Assembly: GCF_014333525.1 (NCBI RefSeq)
Contig: NZ_JACSCX010000001.1
Span: forward strand, 744,001-808,000
DNA: 64,000 bases
Direction of reading: 5' to 3'
Origin: Hymenobacter puniceus
GTDB taxonomy: Bacteria; Bacteroidota; Bacteroidia; Cytophagales; Hymenobacteraceae
The notes beneath the pieces were generated by a model that did no database searches, was not told the origin of the DNA, and saw only the letters and a program-made list of their open reading frames with translations. The position numbers and the translations under genes were made by a program. Below, one piece after another: positions 8,693-17,363 of the stretch (the first letter of the stretch is position 1; every line of letters starts with the position of its first letter).

Positions 8693-9523
8693 ATGAAGAA
8701 ACTTTCCACTCTAGTACTGGCCTCCAGCCTGCTCGTCATCAATTCTCCGCAACAGGCACAAGCCCAAAGAGCCCGTTCGCCTTACCAGACCCGCTTTGCC
8801 GTGGACGGCCCCATTACGGGCGGTTTAGCTGCGCTCAGCATTACTGGTTTGTTGCTGGTGCAACAGAAAGACGGCCTGACGGATGCTCAGCTGGCGGCTC
8901 TCAACAAGAACGACATCCCGAAATTTGACCGGTTTTCGGCGGGCTACTACAGCGAAACTGCCCAGACGGCCGGTGACCTGATTGTGTATCCGTCGTTGCT
9001 GATTGCGCCGGGCCTGCTGGCGCTGGACCAAGATATCCGCAGCCGCTACGGGCAGGTGCTGGGCCTGTATCTGCAAAGCATGCTGGCCGCTGATGCCACC
9101 TTTACCATGACCGTCGGCACCGTGACGCGCTACCGGCCGTTTCTGTACGGCACCGAAGGCGGCGGCAGCCGCAACAGCAAGATTGCCACCAACTCGTTTT
9201 TTGCCGGCCACACGGCCCACACAGCCGCTGCCACGTTCTTTGCCGCCAAAGTCTACCACGACTTCCATCCTGATTCCAAAGCCAGACCGTTCATCTGGAC
9301 GGCAGCTAGCGTGGTGTCAGTGGCTGAGGCCTATACCCGCCTAGAAGCCGGTAAACACTTCCTGTCCGACAACATTGTAGGACTGGCCGTGGGCGCTACG
9401 GCGGGCATTCTGGTGCCGCAGCTGCATAAGAAAACCGGCAACACGTACAGCATCAGCCCGGTGCAGGGCGTCAACGTGAATGGATACTCTTATTCCGGCC
9501 TGTTGTTGACCAAGCGGCTGTAG
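8693..9523 (+). CDS. Secreted PAP2-superfamily phosphatase
   Basis: 276 residues with a signal peptide (MKKLSTLVLASSLLVINS, cleavage expected after AQA near residue 25). The three PAP2 motifs are visible in order: TVGTVTRYRPFLYG (KxxxxxxRP-like, about 140-153), SFFAGHTAHTAAA (PSGH-like, about 168) and TRLEAGKHFLSDNIVG (SRxxxxxHxxxD-like, about 220-235). Such enzymes hydrolyse lipid phosphates or diphosphates such as undecaprenyl diphosphate, or act as acid phosphatases. Unlike typical integral-membrane PAP2 proteins this one looks exported to the periplasm or outer membrane. The first residue of motif 1 is Thr instead of Lys, a common variant. Its substrate is unknown. Confidence 0.88.
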   Translation: MKKLSTLVLASSLLVINSPQQAQAQRARSPYQTRFAVDGPITGGLAALSITGLLLVQQKDGLTDAQLAALNKNDIPKFDRFSAGYYSETAQTAGDLIVYPSLLIAPGLLALDQDIRSRYGQVLGLYLQSMLAADATFTMTVGTVTRYRPFLYGTEGGGSRNSKIATNSFFAGHTAHTAAATFFAAKVYHDFHPDSKARPFIWTAASVVSVAEAYTRLEAGKHFLSDNIVGLAVGATAGILVPQLHKKTGNTYSISPVQGVNVNGYSYSGLLLTKRL

Positions 9524-9556
9524 TCGTAATTAGTAACCACTTGCACTAATATCCGT

Positions 9557-9590
9557 GCCCCGGCTTGTCTTGCTGACGAGCCGGGGCTTT
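9557..9590 (+). terminator. Terminator after the PAP2 gene
   Basis: GCCCCGGCTTGTC (9557-9569) pairs with GACGAGCCGGGGC (9575-9587) with one G-T wobble, followed by TTT. Confidence 0.8.
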
Positions 9591-9770
9591 AGTTTTCGGT
9601 AAACTCTAATTGATGACCAGTCAGAATCCAGCAATGGTCTAAAATCGATGAGGATCCAGCAATAAACTTCTGTACTCTATAAATATAACTAAAGTAGATG
9701 CAGCCAAAGCGCCTATCTTGGCTCTAAAATCAGCCTGCTTACTTCAGTTAGGCTTATCTGTTACTACCCA

Positions 9771-11192
9771 ATGCATCATTTATCAACCACAGCTGCCACT
9801 ATAGGCGCTGTACTGCTGGCAGTTTCCAACCTGCAAGCCCAAAGCTACATGCCAGGCTACATTGTACCCATCGTCGGCGACACGGTGCGCGGCGAGCTGG
9901 AAAATGAGTTCTGGGAGGCTACTCCTGCCACACTACGGTTTCGTCCCACTGCCGCAACCGAGCCTCAAATGTTGCGCACAGCTGTGCTACAAGGATTCGG
10001 CTTTATGCAGGGCCGCTACTGGCGTCGTCAGTATCTGACGTATGACTCCTTGGCCGAAACTCACACCAATCTGGTACAACCTGGCCCCTTGCGCACGCAC
10101 CTCGTGTCCGACTCAGTGATGACAGAAGTGCTGGTAGACGGGGTAGCCACACTCACGGCCATGCGCGGTGCTACGCCCCACTACTTTGTGCAGCGTCCGG
10201 GCCGTACCGCACTGGAGCTGGTAGCCCGTACCAGCATACAGACTAGTCCCGATGGCACCAACTACGTGCACTCCTTCAACAATTACAGGCAGCAGCTGAA
10301 CATATATTTCGCAGACTGCCCGGCGCTGGCCGCTTCCTGGCGCACTCTACGCTTCGAGCCGCAGCAGTTGCAAGAAGCCATCAGCCGCTACAATGTACAA
10401 TGCCAAGGCCAACCCAACGACCTAGCGCTAGGGATACCAGTCAAGCGGCCACGCCTAGAGTGGGGAATACTAACCGGTGCCGCCTATACCCGCACCACTC
10501 TGTCCGATGGACGGTCCCAGGGCTTCTCAGACAATTCGCCAATCGACGCACTACAGGTGCAGGTTCTTCGTCTGGAGTCATACTACCTCAATGATGTTCG
10601 GCTGGAAAGTGCGTTGCGGCCGCTGGGAGGGTTATATGCCGACCTGCTATTAGCGGGTCGGCGCTGGGCCATCCATACAGAAGCTACGGCTCGCACGCTG
10701 GCTCCCCTACGCTACGAGACGACCACCGGCAACCCGGCTTTTCCTACTAAAACTTACGAATTGCGTGGGCTTCAGGGGGCGGTTGCGCTAGGGGTACGGG
10801 TATTGCGTCCATTGGCAACCGGCCAGCTGCTGGCAGGGCTGGGCGGGAGCGTGCTACTCACGAAGCTGAGCCGCAATCAGGCTGAGTACCCAGGTATCAG
10901 CAGTCGAATGACGGGAGGACTGGTACTGCCGGTGCGGGGCTCCTTGGGGTACGCTACCCGCCAAGCCGGCGGTTACCTGGAAGCAGGTTACCGCCAAGGC
11001 CGCTTTACCGCCACTGCGTCAGTACGAGCCCACTACGGCGACGTAAACGACGATACAGCAGTTGAATCGGTAGTGGCTGATATCCGGACCGGCCGGTCGC
11101 TGGATGTATTGCATCCTAAGTATTCGCTCAGCAGCTACCAGACTTCGCTAACGTTGGCCGTGCGCCTCAACCGCAACACCGACCAACGCTAG
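9771..11192 (+). CDS. Exported protein of unknown function, possible C-terminal barrel
   Basis: 473 residues with a signal peptide ending near AQS (about residue 24). The start of the mature part, YMPGYIVPIVGDTVRGELE, resembles an opening seen in many exported Bacteroidota proteins. The N-terminal half is mixed and holds a Cys pair (DCPALAASW, NVQCQGQ). The C-terminal half (about 230-473) alternates hydrophobic and polar residues with many Gly, Tyr and Arg (GALRPLGGLYADLLLAGRRW, GYLEAGYRQGRFTATASVRAHYGD), as in outer-membrane beta barrels. No enzyme motif was recognised. It ends 12 nt from the convergent S9 peptidase gene. I infer an outer-membrane or surface protein. Confidence 0.75.
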   Translation: MHHLSTTAATIGAVLLAVSNLQAQSYMPGYIVPIVGDTVRGELENEFWEATPATLRFRPTAATEPQMLRTAVLQGFGFMQGRYWRRQYLTYDSLAETHTNLVQPGPLRTHLVSDSVMTEVLVDGVATLTAMRGATPHYFVQRPGRTALELVARTSIQTSPDGTNYVHSFNNYRQQLNIYFADCPALAASWRTLRFEPQQLQEAISRYNVQCQGQPNDLALGIPVKRPRLEWGILTGAAYTRTTLSDGRSQGFSDNSPIDALQVQVLRLESYYLNDVRLESALRPLGGLYADLLLAGRRWAIHTEATARTLAPLRYETTTGNPAFPTKTYELRGLQGAVALGVRVLRPLATGQLLAGLGGSVLLTKLSRNQAEYPGISSRMTGGLVLPVRGSLGYATRQAGGYLEAGYRQGRFTATASVRAHYGDVNDDTAVESVVADIRTGRSLDVLHPKYSLSSYQTSLTLAVRLNRNTDQR

Positions 11193-11204
11193 CGCAGCTC
11201 TGGC

Positions 11205-13688
11205 TTAATTTCCGCTACTACTGGCGCCACCCACACCCGGTCCCGCCGGTTTCAGGTTGGTTTCAAATAGCTTCAGGATGCGCTTGTACTCGTCGGTCCA
11301 GGAGGAAGGTTCCACGAAGCCGTGGTCCTCGACGGGGTACACGGCCAGCTCCCAGTTCTCCTTTTTCAGCTCGATAAGGCGCTGCGAGAGGCGTACAATG
11401 TCCTGAAAATGCACGTTGGTATCCACCATGCCGTGGCACATGAGCAGGGCACCTTTCAGGCCGTTGGCGTAGTAAATCGGCGACGAGCGGGCGTAGGCCA
11501 CGGAGTCGTTGTAGGGCTCGTTGAGGATGTTGTCGGTGTAGCCGTGGTTGTAGTGGGCCCAGTCCGTGACGGAGCGCAGGGCGGCGCCGGCCCGAAACAC
11601 ATCGGGCTGCGTGAACATGGCCATGAGTGTGATGAAGCCGCCGTAGCTGCCGCCGTAGATGCCGATGCGCTGGGCGCTTACGCCGTACTTCTCAGCTAGT
11701 AATTTGGCGCCATCCACGTGGTCGGTGAGGTCTTTGCCGCCCATGTAGCGGTAGATGCCGGTGCGCACGTCGCGGCCGTAGCCAGCCGAGCCGCGGTAGT
11801 CGATATCGAGCACCGTATAGCCTTTATCCACGAGCAGGTTGTGAAACATGTACTCGCGCGAATACTGGCTCCACCACTTGTGCGCGTTCTGCAGGTAGCC
11901 GGCGCCGTGTACGAATATTACGGCCGGGCCCTGGACAGTAGGGTTGGCGGGGCGGTAGAGGCGGGCGTACACGTCGGCGCCGTCGCGGGCCTTGATGGTG
12001 ATGATTTCGGGGTCGCGCCAGGCGTAGCTTTCAAACTCGGGCGTGGTGCTGTGGGTGAGCTGGCGCATTTTGGCGCCGGGCTTGTTGTCCATCAGATACA
12101 GCTCCCAGGGCTTGTTGGTGTAGCTGTAGCGCACGGCCAGCTGCTTGCCATCCGGCGATACAGTGGCTTCGTTGGCACCGTCGCGGGTGGTAATCTGGCG
12201 GAGCGCGCCGCCTTCCAGCGGCAGGTGGTAGAAGTGCTGCACGCCGGGGTGCGTGGCGTTGGCGGTGAGGTACCACGTTTTTTTGTCGCGGCTGAGCTCG
12301 GCTTTCTGCACCTCAAACTTGCCGCTGGTCAGGGCCTTTTTCCGGCCCGACGTCACATCGACGGTGTACAGGTGAGAGTAGCCAGTTTCCTCGCTCTGGA
12401 ACCAGATGCGGCGGTTGTCGGGCATCCAGCCCACGTTGCCAGCCCCGTACCCAATGCCGGGACCGTTGATCCAGGCTTCATCGCGCTGCCGGTCCAGGAG
12501 CGTGATTTTCTGGCTGACCGGGTCCAGGGCTACAATCCAGCGGTCCTTGTTATCGGCGGAGCGCACCACCAGAAACGCCCGCTGCCCGTCTTCCGACCAG
12601 TAGGGCCCAAATGGCTGCACGCGGCGCAGCTCGGTGGCGGGCTTGGGCTGGCTGGCTTTGGTAGTGGCAGCCTTGGCAGAGTCGGCGGGCATGGGGGCTT
12701 TGGCGGGCAGCTGGTACTCTTTGCGGTACGCGGGCTGTTCGTCGAGGCCTTTTAGCTCGCGGTAACCCAGCACGAAAGTGGTGTCGCGGGCCAGGTCGTA
12801 AAGGCCCAACTCGTAGGCCGTCTGGGGCGCGCCGACCTTGGTGCGGGTACTAATGTCTTCGGTGAATCCCGAGGCCGTGACGAAGCTAGGCACCAGGGCC
12901 ACCTTTTCGGAGGCCGGCTCCTGCACAAGCGTGTAAGTCACGTAGCGGCCATCGGGGCTAAGCTGCAGGTTATTGATGGTTTGCTGGCCGATGTAAATGG
13001 CTTTGGGGCGTAGCCGGGCCAGGACCTTTTGCTGCCGCTCGCGGGCCAGGCGGTCCTGGTCTTTCTGCCGGATTACGTCGAACAAAGCCAGCTGCTGCGC
13101 CCGCAGAAACCGCTCCGACTTGTCGGTGGGCTGGCCGTTGCTAGGCTTGCTGCCTTTGCGGAAGTCAGTGCGCTGAGTGGTTTCGCCGGTGGCGGGGTCC
13201 CAGGTGTAGAGGTTCTGGGCGCGCACGTAGCTCACCATCCGGCCACGCATGGCAAACGCGGGGTCGGTTTCGCGCTCGGCGGTGTTCGTGACGCGACGGG
13301 ACTTCCGGGTTTTCAGGTCGAGCAGATAGATGTCGCCTTCCTTCTCGTACACCTTGCGACTGTACGCTTGGTCGTACTCGCCGCCGCTGGCGGCCAGCTC
13401 CCGCTGCTCGCGCTGGCTTACCTTACGGGGCACGCCGGCACTGCCAGTTGCCACCTGATACAGCGAGTCGCGGCGGTTTTTCTCGGGGTTCCAGCTGAAG
13501 TAAATGGTGCGGCCGTCTTCGGCCCAGTACACGTTGGAGGGCGACGTGCCCAGCCACTGCGCCTGGTCGCGCATGATTTTTTCGACGGTGAGCGGGCCTA
13601 GTGCGGTAGCAGGTGTAGCCGGCGTTTGGGCCAGCGCTGGGGCCGACACGGCCAGCAGCAGCCCTAAAAAGCGTAGTTCGTGCATCAT
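11205..13688 (-). CDS. Secreted S9-family prolyl oligopeptidase-like serine peptidase
   Basis: 827 residues from the first of two adjacent ATG codons (13686-13688). A signal peptide (LRFLGLLLAVSAPALA) is cut before QTP. Residues about 40-570 form a DPP-IV-type beta propeller with WD40-like blades (VYWAEDGRTIYFSW, LSPDGRYVTYTL, VSPDGKQLAVRYS). The C-terminal alpha/beta hydrolase carries the nucleophile in GIYGGSYGGFITLM (about 670), the Asp in CHGMVDTNVHFQD and the His in PVEDHGFVEPSSW. Such enzymes release dipeptides or cleave short peptides in the periplasm for nutrition. It is monocistronic by spacing: 12 nt from a convergent gene and divergent from a barrel gene. Confidence 0.93.
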   Translation of the reverse strand: MMHELRFLGLLLAVSAPALAQTPATPATALGPLTVEKIMRDQAQWLGTSPSNVYWAEDGRTIYFSWNPEKNRRDSLYQVATGSAGVPRKVSQREQRELAASGGEYDQAYSRKVYEKEGDIYLLDLKTRKSRRVTNTAERETDPAFAMRGRMVSYVRAQNLYTWDPATGETTQRTDFRKGSKPSNGQPTDKSERFLRAQQLALFDVIRQKDQDRLARERQQKVLARLRPKAIYIGQQTINNLQLSPDGRYVTYTLVQEPASEKVALVPSFVTASGFTEDISTRTKVGAPQTAYELGLYDLARDTTFVLGYRELKGLDEQPAYRKEYQLPAKAPMPADSAKAATTKASQPKPATELRRVQPFGPYWSEDGQRAFLVVRSADNKDRWIVALDPVSQKITLLDRQRDEAWINGPGIGYGAGNVGWMPDNRRIWFQSEETGYSHLYTVDVTSGRKKALTSGKFEVQKAELSRDKKTWYLTANATHPGVQHFYHLPLEGGALRQITTRDGANEATVSPDGKQLAVRYSYTNKPWELYLMDNKPGAKMRQLTHSTTPEFESYAWRDPEIITIKARDGADVYARLYRPANPTVQGPAVIFVHGAGYLQNAHKWWSQYSREYMFHNLLVDKGYTVLDIDYRGSAGYGRDVRTGIYRYMGGKDLTDHVDGAKLLAEKYGVSAQRIGIYGGSYGGFITLMAMFTQPDVFRAGAALRSVTDWAHYNHGYTDNILNEPYNDSVAYARSSPIYYANGLKGALLMCHGMVDTNVHFQDIVRLSQRLIELKKENWELAVYPVEDHGFVEPSSWTDEYKRILKLFETNLKPAGPGVGGASSSGN

Positions 13689-13828
13689 CAAAGCTACAAT
13701 TCGAATTGAAAGATTACTTCAGAGACACAATTGCAGACGCGGCGTTGCCGTTGTGTACTGAGTCATATTTCTAAATTCTCAATTGGCTTTTTCAATTAAG
13801 AATCAATTCAGGCCATTCTATTTCCTCT

Positions 13829-14389
13829 ATGAAAAAACTACTTCCAATCAGCCTGCTATTTTTAGCAAGCGGCACTTTCGGATCAGCTAGTGCGCAAAAC
13901 GTACGGGTGGGTGTTAAAGCCGGACTCAATTACAGCAGCGTTACCGAGAATCTAACTGGCAATAAGCGGCGGTTAGGGCCAGCAGGTGGCATTTTCGCGC
14001 AAGTCCCGTTATCGTCAGACGGATTCTTTCTACTCCAACCCGAATTGTTGTACTCGATTAAAGGCTCACGCCCGCTTTTTAACAACGCATTTCCGCTTCG
14101 CCTTCGCTATTTGGATCTGCCTTTGCTGGCCAAGATCAACGCTGATGGTCTGTTTTTCGAGTTAGGGCCGCAGGTAAGCTACTTAATAGACGTTGACGGT
14201 GGCCCCTTCGATAGTACTCGCGGCTCCAACCGCGTGACTGCGGGCGGGGTGGCTGGCGTAGGCTGTCAGCTACCAGTGGGATTGGGCTTAGGGGTGCGCT
14301 ACACCCACGACCTGACCCGCCTCAGCCCGCAGGGTCCGCGCAATACCGTTTTTCAAGCTCAAGCAAGCTACCTGCTCGGCAATCGATAG
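13829..14389 (+). CDS. PF13568-type outer-membrane beta-barrel protein
   Basis: 186 residues. Signal peptide MKKLLPISLLFLASGTFGSASA then QNVRVGVKAGLNYSSV, the typical opening of the OMP_b-brl_2 porin-like family. Strand-like segments follow with FFLLQPELLYSIKGS, LRYLDLPLLAKI and DGLFFELGPQVSYLIDV, which are family hallmarks. It is clearly a paralogue of the three barrels at 40899-43442 but is shorter. The role of this family is unknown; small outer-membrane barrels of this type are numerous in Cytophagales. The upstream 136 bp are AT-rich and contain an AATTG/CAATT hairpin, but no clear -7 box. Confidence 0.88.
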   Translation: MKKLLPISLLFLASGTFGSASAQNVRVGVKAGLNYSSVTENLTGNKRRLGPAGGIFAQVPLSSDGFFLLQPELLYSIKGSRPLFNNAFPLRLRYLDLPLLAKINADGLFFELGPQVSYLIDVDGGPFDSTRGSNRVTAGGVAGVGCQLPVGLGLGVRYTHDLTRLSPQGPRNTVFQAQASYLLGNR

Positions 14390-14423
14390 CCTGACGGCCG
14401 CGCCACAGCGTTATTGCTAGCCC

Positions 14424-15056
14424 CTACAACGTCCGCAGCTCCTGCGCCAGGTTGCGGCGGGCAGCGGCATCAAGCTGCTCCCGGAAACCAGGCGTGTGGT
14501 AGAGCACCGACGCCTTCAGCAGCTTCTGCAGCACCTTGCGGCGGCCGCGGCGGTAGAGCAGGCCCGGCACCATACGGTACTCCTGCCGCACCTGCCGGGC
14601 ATATTCCTGGTAGCGGGCTTCAGAAGCACCCAGGATGGCCAAGTCGGCATCCAGGAAAAACAGCAGGTCCGGGTCGTCGGGTGGCTGGGGCTGGGTGTGG
14701 TCGTGGGTGCGCTCAATCAGGAAGGCCACCCGCGCCTGGCGTTCGGCGGAGAGGGAAGTTCCGGCCAGAAAGGCGCGGGCCAGCTCGGCGCTTTTCGCTT
14801 CGTTGTCGGAGCGCAGCGGCTCATACACGGCATCGTGAAACCACACAGCCAGCGCCACCACTTGCGGGTCGTGCAGCTGAGCGGCGGCTTCATCTACAGC
14901 ATCCAGCAGGGTTTGGATGTGTTGGAGCGTGTGGTAGTGGCGGCCCGGCGCCTGGTAAGCGGTGGCCAGCTGCGTAACCATAGCCGTGCGGGCAGCTTCG
15001 TCGGGCAGTAGAGCTTGGATGAGTTGGTGCCAGCGGGCAACAAGGGATTGTTCCAT
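14424..15056 (-). CDS. HD-domain metal-dependent phosphohydrolase-like protein
   Basis: 210 residues. The helical core carries RHYHTLQHI (about 38-46), the HD pair in VWFHDAVYEPLRSDNEAKSA (about 72-91) and IERTHDHTQ (about 113-121), metal ligands typical of the HD superfamily as in COG4339-type predicted phosphohydrolases. A further acidic site, FFLDADLAILGA, follows, then a basic C-terminal half. The substrate is not known for this family. It converges with the barrel gene upstream in coordinate and lies 48 nt after the permease-direction neighbour on the same strand, so co-transcription with the permease is possible but functional linkage is not evident. Confidence 0.85.
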   Translation of the reverse strand: MEQSLVARWHQLIQALLPDEAARTAMVTQLATAYQAPGRHYHTLQHIQTLLDAVDEAAAQLHDPQVVALAVWFHDAVYEPLRSDNEAKSAELARAFLAGTSLSAERQARVAFLIERTHDHTQPQPPDDPDLLFFLDADLAILGASEARYQEYARQVRQEYRMVPGLLYRRGRRKVLQKLLKASVLYHTPGFREQLDAAARRNLAQELRTL

Positions 15057-15104
15057 GTGGGCGAATGGAGAGTTTCCGATTTGACAAGGCCGGTTGGCAG
15101 TCAG

Positions 15105-16403
15105 CTAAGCTCGCCGTCGGCTCAGCGCGTAGGGCACCAGCCCCGCCAGCACCGTCAGCAGGCCGTAGAACGACTCAGTGGGCTTATCGTGAATGATGAA
15201 CCAGAGCGTCCAGGCGCTGAGGGCCAGGAACAGCAGCGGCGTGACGGGGTAGCCCCAGGCGCGGTAGGGCCGCGGCAGATTCGGCTCGCGCCAGCGCAGC
15301 ACAAACAGCCCCAGCACCGTCAGGAACGTGAACAGGTTGAGCACGAAGCCCGCGTAGAGCAGTACCTGCTCGAAGGTGGCCGTGAAAATGAACAGCAGCG
15401 TGAGGCCGGTTTGCAGCAGCATGGCTCGCACCGGAATGCCCGCCGCGCTCAACTGCGCCAGCGGCCGCAGCGGCGGCAGGTCCTCCCCCATCACCTGCAC
15501 AATGCGCGGCCCGGCAAAAATCATGGCGCTGATGGTAGACACCAGCAGCGCCGCAATCAGGCCGCCCATCAGCCGTCCGCCCAGCAGCCCAAACAGCTCG
15601 GTGCCCGCAATGAAGCCCACTTCGGCCTGCCCGGCCAGCTTGCTGATGGGCGTCGAGTACAGGAAAACGAAGTTTAGCGCCACATACAGGGCCAATACCA
15701 GCGCCGTGCCCATGAGCAGAATGCGCGGCAGTGTACGTTGCGGCTCGTGTACCTCGCCAGTAGCATATACCGCCGCGTTCCAGCCGGAGTAGGCGTACGA
15801 CACGTACACCAGCGCCACTGCAAACGCCGGACTCAGCAGCTCCTGCCTCGCCACCACCGACGGCGCAAACGACAGTTCCTGCGGCACTGCTACCACCAGC
15901 CCCACGCCCACAAACGCCACCAGCACCAGCACCTTCACGGCCGTCACGACGAGCTGCAGGCGGCTGCCGGCGCGGCGGCTGCTGGCGTGCACGGCCGTGA
16001 GAGCCAGCACTACGCCCACCGGCAGCAGCAGCGGCGGCAGCCCCGGCCACACGCTACCCGCGTACTTGCCCAGCGCCATGGCCGCCAGCGCCGTGGGCGC
16101 CGCAAACCCCACCGTGCTCGACACCCATCCCGATAAAAACCCTACGGCCGGGTGGTAAATCCGCGACAGGTAGTGGTACTCACCGCCCGAGCGGGGCAGC
16201 GCAGCCGCCAGCTCACCGTAGCTCAGGGCCCCGCACAAGGCCACTACACCACCCACGGCCCACAGCATCAGCAACGCAAAGCCACTCTTAATATCCACCA
16301 CCTGAAACCCCAGACTGGTGAAAACGCCGGTGCCCACCATGTTGGCCACCACAATGGATATGCCGGTCAGGACGCTGATTTTATAAGGACTGGTGGGGGG
16401 CAT
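15105..16403 (-). CDS. APC-family amino-acid permease
   Basis: 432 residues and about 12 predicted membrane helices. The first helix carries the APC-superfamily motif ISIVVANMVGTGVFTSLG (about 15-32), followed by GALSYGELAAALPRSGGEYHYLSRIYHPAVGFLSGW in the helix 2-3 region; 20-residue parts of this are diagnostic of amino acid/polyamine/organocation transporters. It probably imports an amino acid across the inner membrane by cation symport or exchange; the substrate cannot be read. A one-mismatch -7 box (CATCTTTG, 16423-16430) lies 19 nt upstream of ATG 16403. The gene precedes the HD-domain gene on the same strand. Confidence 0.9.
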   Translation of the reverse strand: MPPTSPYKISVLTGISIVVANMVGTGVFTSLGFQVVDIKSGFALLMLWAVGGVVALCGALSYGELAAALPRSGGEYHYLSRIYHPAVGFLSGWVSSTVGFAAPTALAAMALGKYAGSVWPGLPPLLLPVGVVLALTAVHASSRRAGSRLQLVVTAVKVLVLVAFVGVGLVVAVPQELSFAPSVVARQELLSPAFAVALVYVSYAYSGWNAAVYATGEVHEPQRTLPRILLMGTALVLALYVALNFVFLYSTPISKLAGQAEVGFIAGTELFGLLGGRLMGGLIAALLVSTISAMIFAGPRIVQVMGEDLPPLRPLAQLSAAGIPVRAMLLQTGLTLLFIFTATFEQVLLYAGFVLNLFTFLTVLGLFVLRWREPNLPRPYRAWGYPVTPLLFLALSAWTLWFIIHDKPTESFYGLLTVLAGLVPYALSRRRA

Positions 16404-16574
16404 GAAAGGCAGGGGTTACGGCCAAAGATGCAAAACCCACCGCTGCCGCCGTACCAGCTCCGTTTTCCGGCAACACAAAAGCCCGGCAGCAAGGCTACTA
16501 GGCTTCGAGTGCATTGTTAATCGGCTAGTTTGTGCAGAAATAGCTAGAGGCAGGACCAACGGCACAGCCAGAGA

Positions 16575-17096
16575 TTATGCCACGGCTGCTTTCGGCTTTT
16601 TGTAGAGCGGCACAGTGCTGCACGGCTCGCCGTACATGATGCTGCTTACCACCGGCAGCAGCTTCTGCATGATGGCTACGTAGGCGTAAGTAGGCACCGG
16701 CTTTTCGCCGCAGCCCTTCACCACCACCTTGGCGTCGCGGTACTGCTCAGCGTCGATGGCAGCAATGGCTTCCTGAAACAGCTCCTGCTCCAGCGCCTCC
16801 AAACTCCCGAACACGTAGCGGTGGGCGTGGCCCTGTAGTTTACTGGCCAGCAGCATGTAGGCCCAGGTGGGCACAATGGCATCGGCCGAGCAAATGATGG
16901 CCACGTTCTTGCCGTCATACTGGCTCCAGTCGTGGGTTTTCACGAACTCGCGCAAATCCTTTTCGCGTAGCATCAGGCCGTGAAACAGGTTGTCCTTGAT
17001 GTCGTACACGACCCGCTCGCCGGGGTGCAGCAGCTCCTCCAAGTTCAGCGACGTAAGGGCGCTGCTGGCAACGCGGTTGACAAATAACGGTTCCAT
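16575..17096 (-). CDS. DUF2480 family protein
   Basis: 173 residues, acidic to neutral, with no signal peptide, so probably cytoplasmic. It begins with VNRVASSALTSLNLEELL and contains LREKDLREFVKTHDWSQYDG, VAIICSADAIVPTWAYMLL and the conserved end KGCGEKPVPTYAYV...SIMYGEPCSTVPLYKK, which I recognise from memory as DUF2480, a family almost confined to Bacteroidota. The conserved Cys in the CSADA, KGCG and EPCSTVP segments could bind metal or be redox-active (inference). No function is established. It is monocistronic by spacing. Confidence 0.8.
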   Translation of the reverse strand: MEPLFVNRVASSALTSLNLEELLHPGERVVYDIKDNLFHGLMLREKDLREFVKTHDWSQYDGKNVAIICSADAIVPTWAYMLLASKLQGHAHRYVFGSLEALEQELFQEAIAAIDAEQYRDAKVVVKGCGEKPVPTYAYVAIMQKLLPVVSSIMYGEPCSTVPLYKKPKAAVA

Positions 17097-17180
17097 GAGA
17101 AAGGCAGAATAAACAATCGAAACAAAACGTCAGACCAAGCGACGACTGCAAAAAGTTGTTGACAGGTCAAACCCATCACC

Positions 17181-17351
17181 ATGAAAACAAAAATCTACGC
17201 CCATTGTCAGACATAGGCCACCACGCTGTACCGCATCCAGACGCCGGTGGAAGGTAAAAGCTGGATTTTCGTCTGCGAAAGCTGCTGCCTGAAGGCGAAA
17301 CCCCAACCCGGCTACCGCTACGGCGGCACCTGGCAGGGCTACCGGCACTAG
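17181..17351 (+). pseudogene. Small zinc-ribbon-like gene interrupted by an amber codon
   Basis: Reading from ATG 17181 gives MKTKIYAHCQT, then TAG (17214-17216), then without frame change 44 residues to TAG 17349-17351: ATTLYRIQTPVEGKSW, IFVCESCCLKAKPQPG, YRYGGTWQGYRH. The block has a CxxC pair (CESC), codon use like its neighbours and a coherent end, and resembles small Bacteroidota proteins ending in YRYGGTWK. The amber codon falls where a second Cys would complete a first CxxC (C9-Q-T-x12). Either the gene has decayed, the window holds a sequencing error, or the second part is translated from another start. The minus-strand reading of this stretch has no such features. Confidence 0.5.
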
Positions 17352-17363
17352 CGTCGGCGCAAC

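Noticed and set aside
11718..12755. 345-codon plus frame antisense to the S9 peptidase gene
   Set aside because: Same shadow effect; no domain and the peptidase motifs are intact on the other strand.
17130..17348. 72-codon minus frame over the small zinc-ribbon-like gene
   Set aside because: The plus strand carries the coherent CESC and YRYGGTW block; the minus frame shows no pattern.
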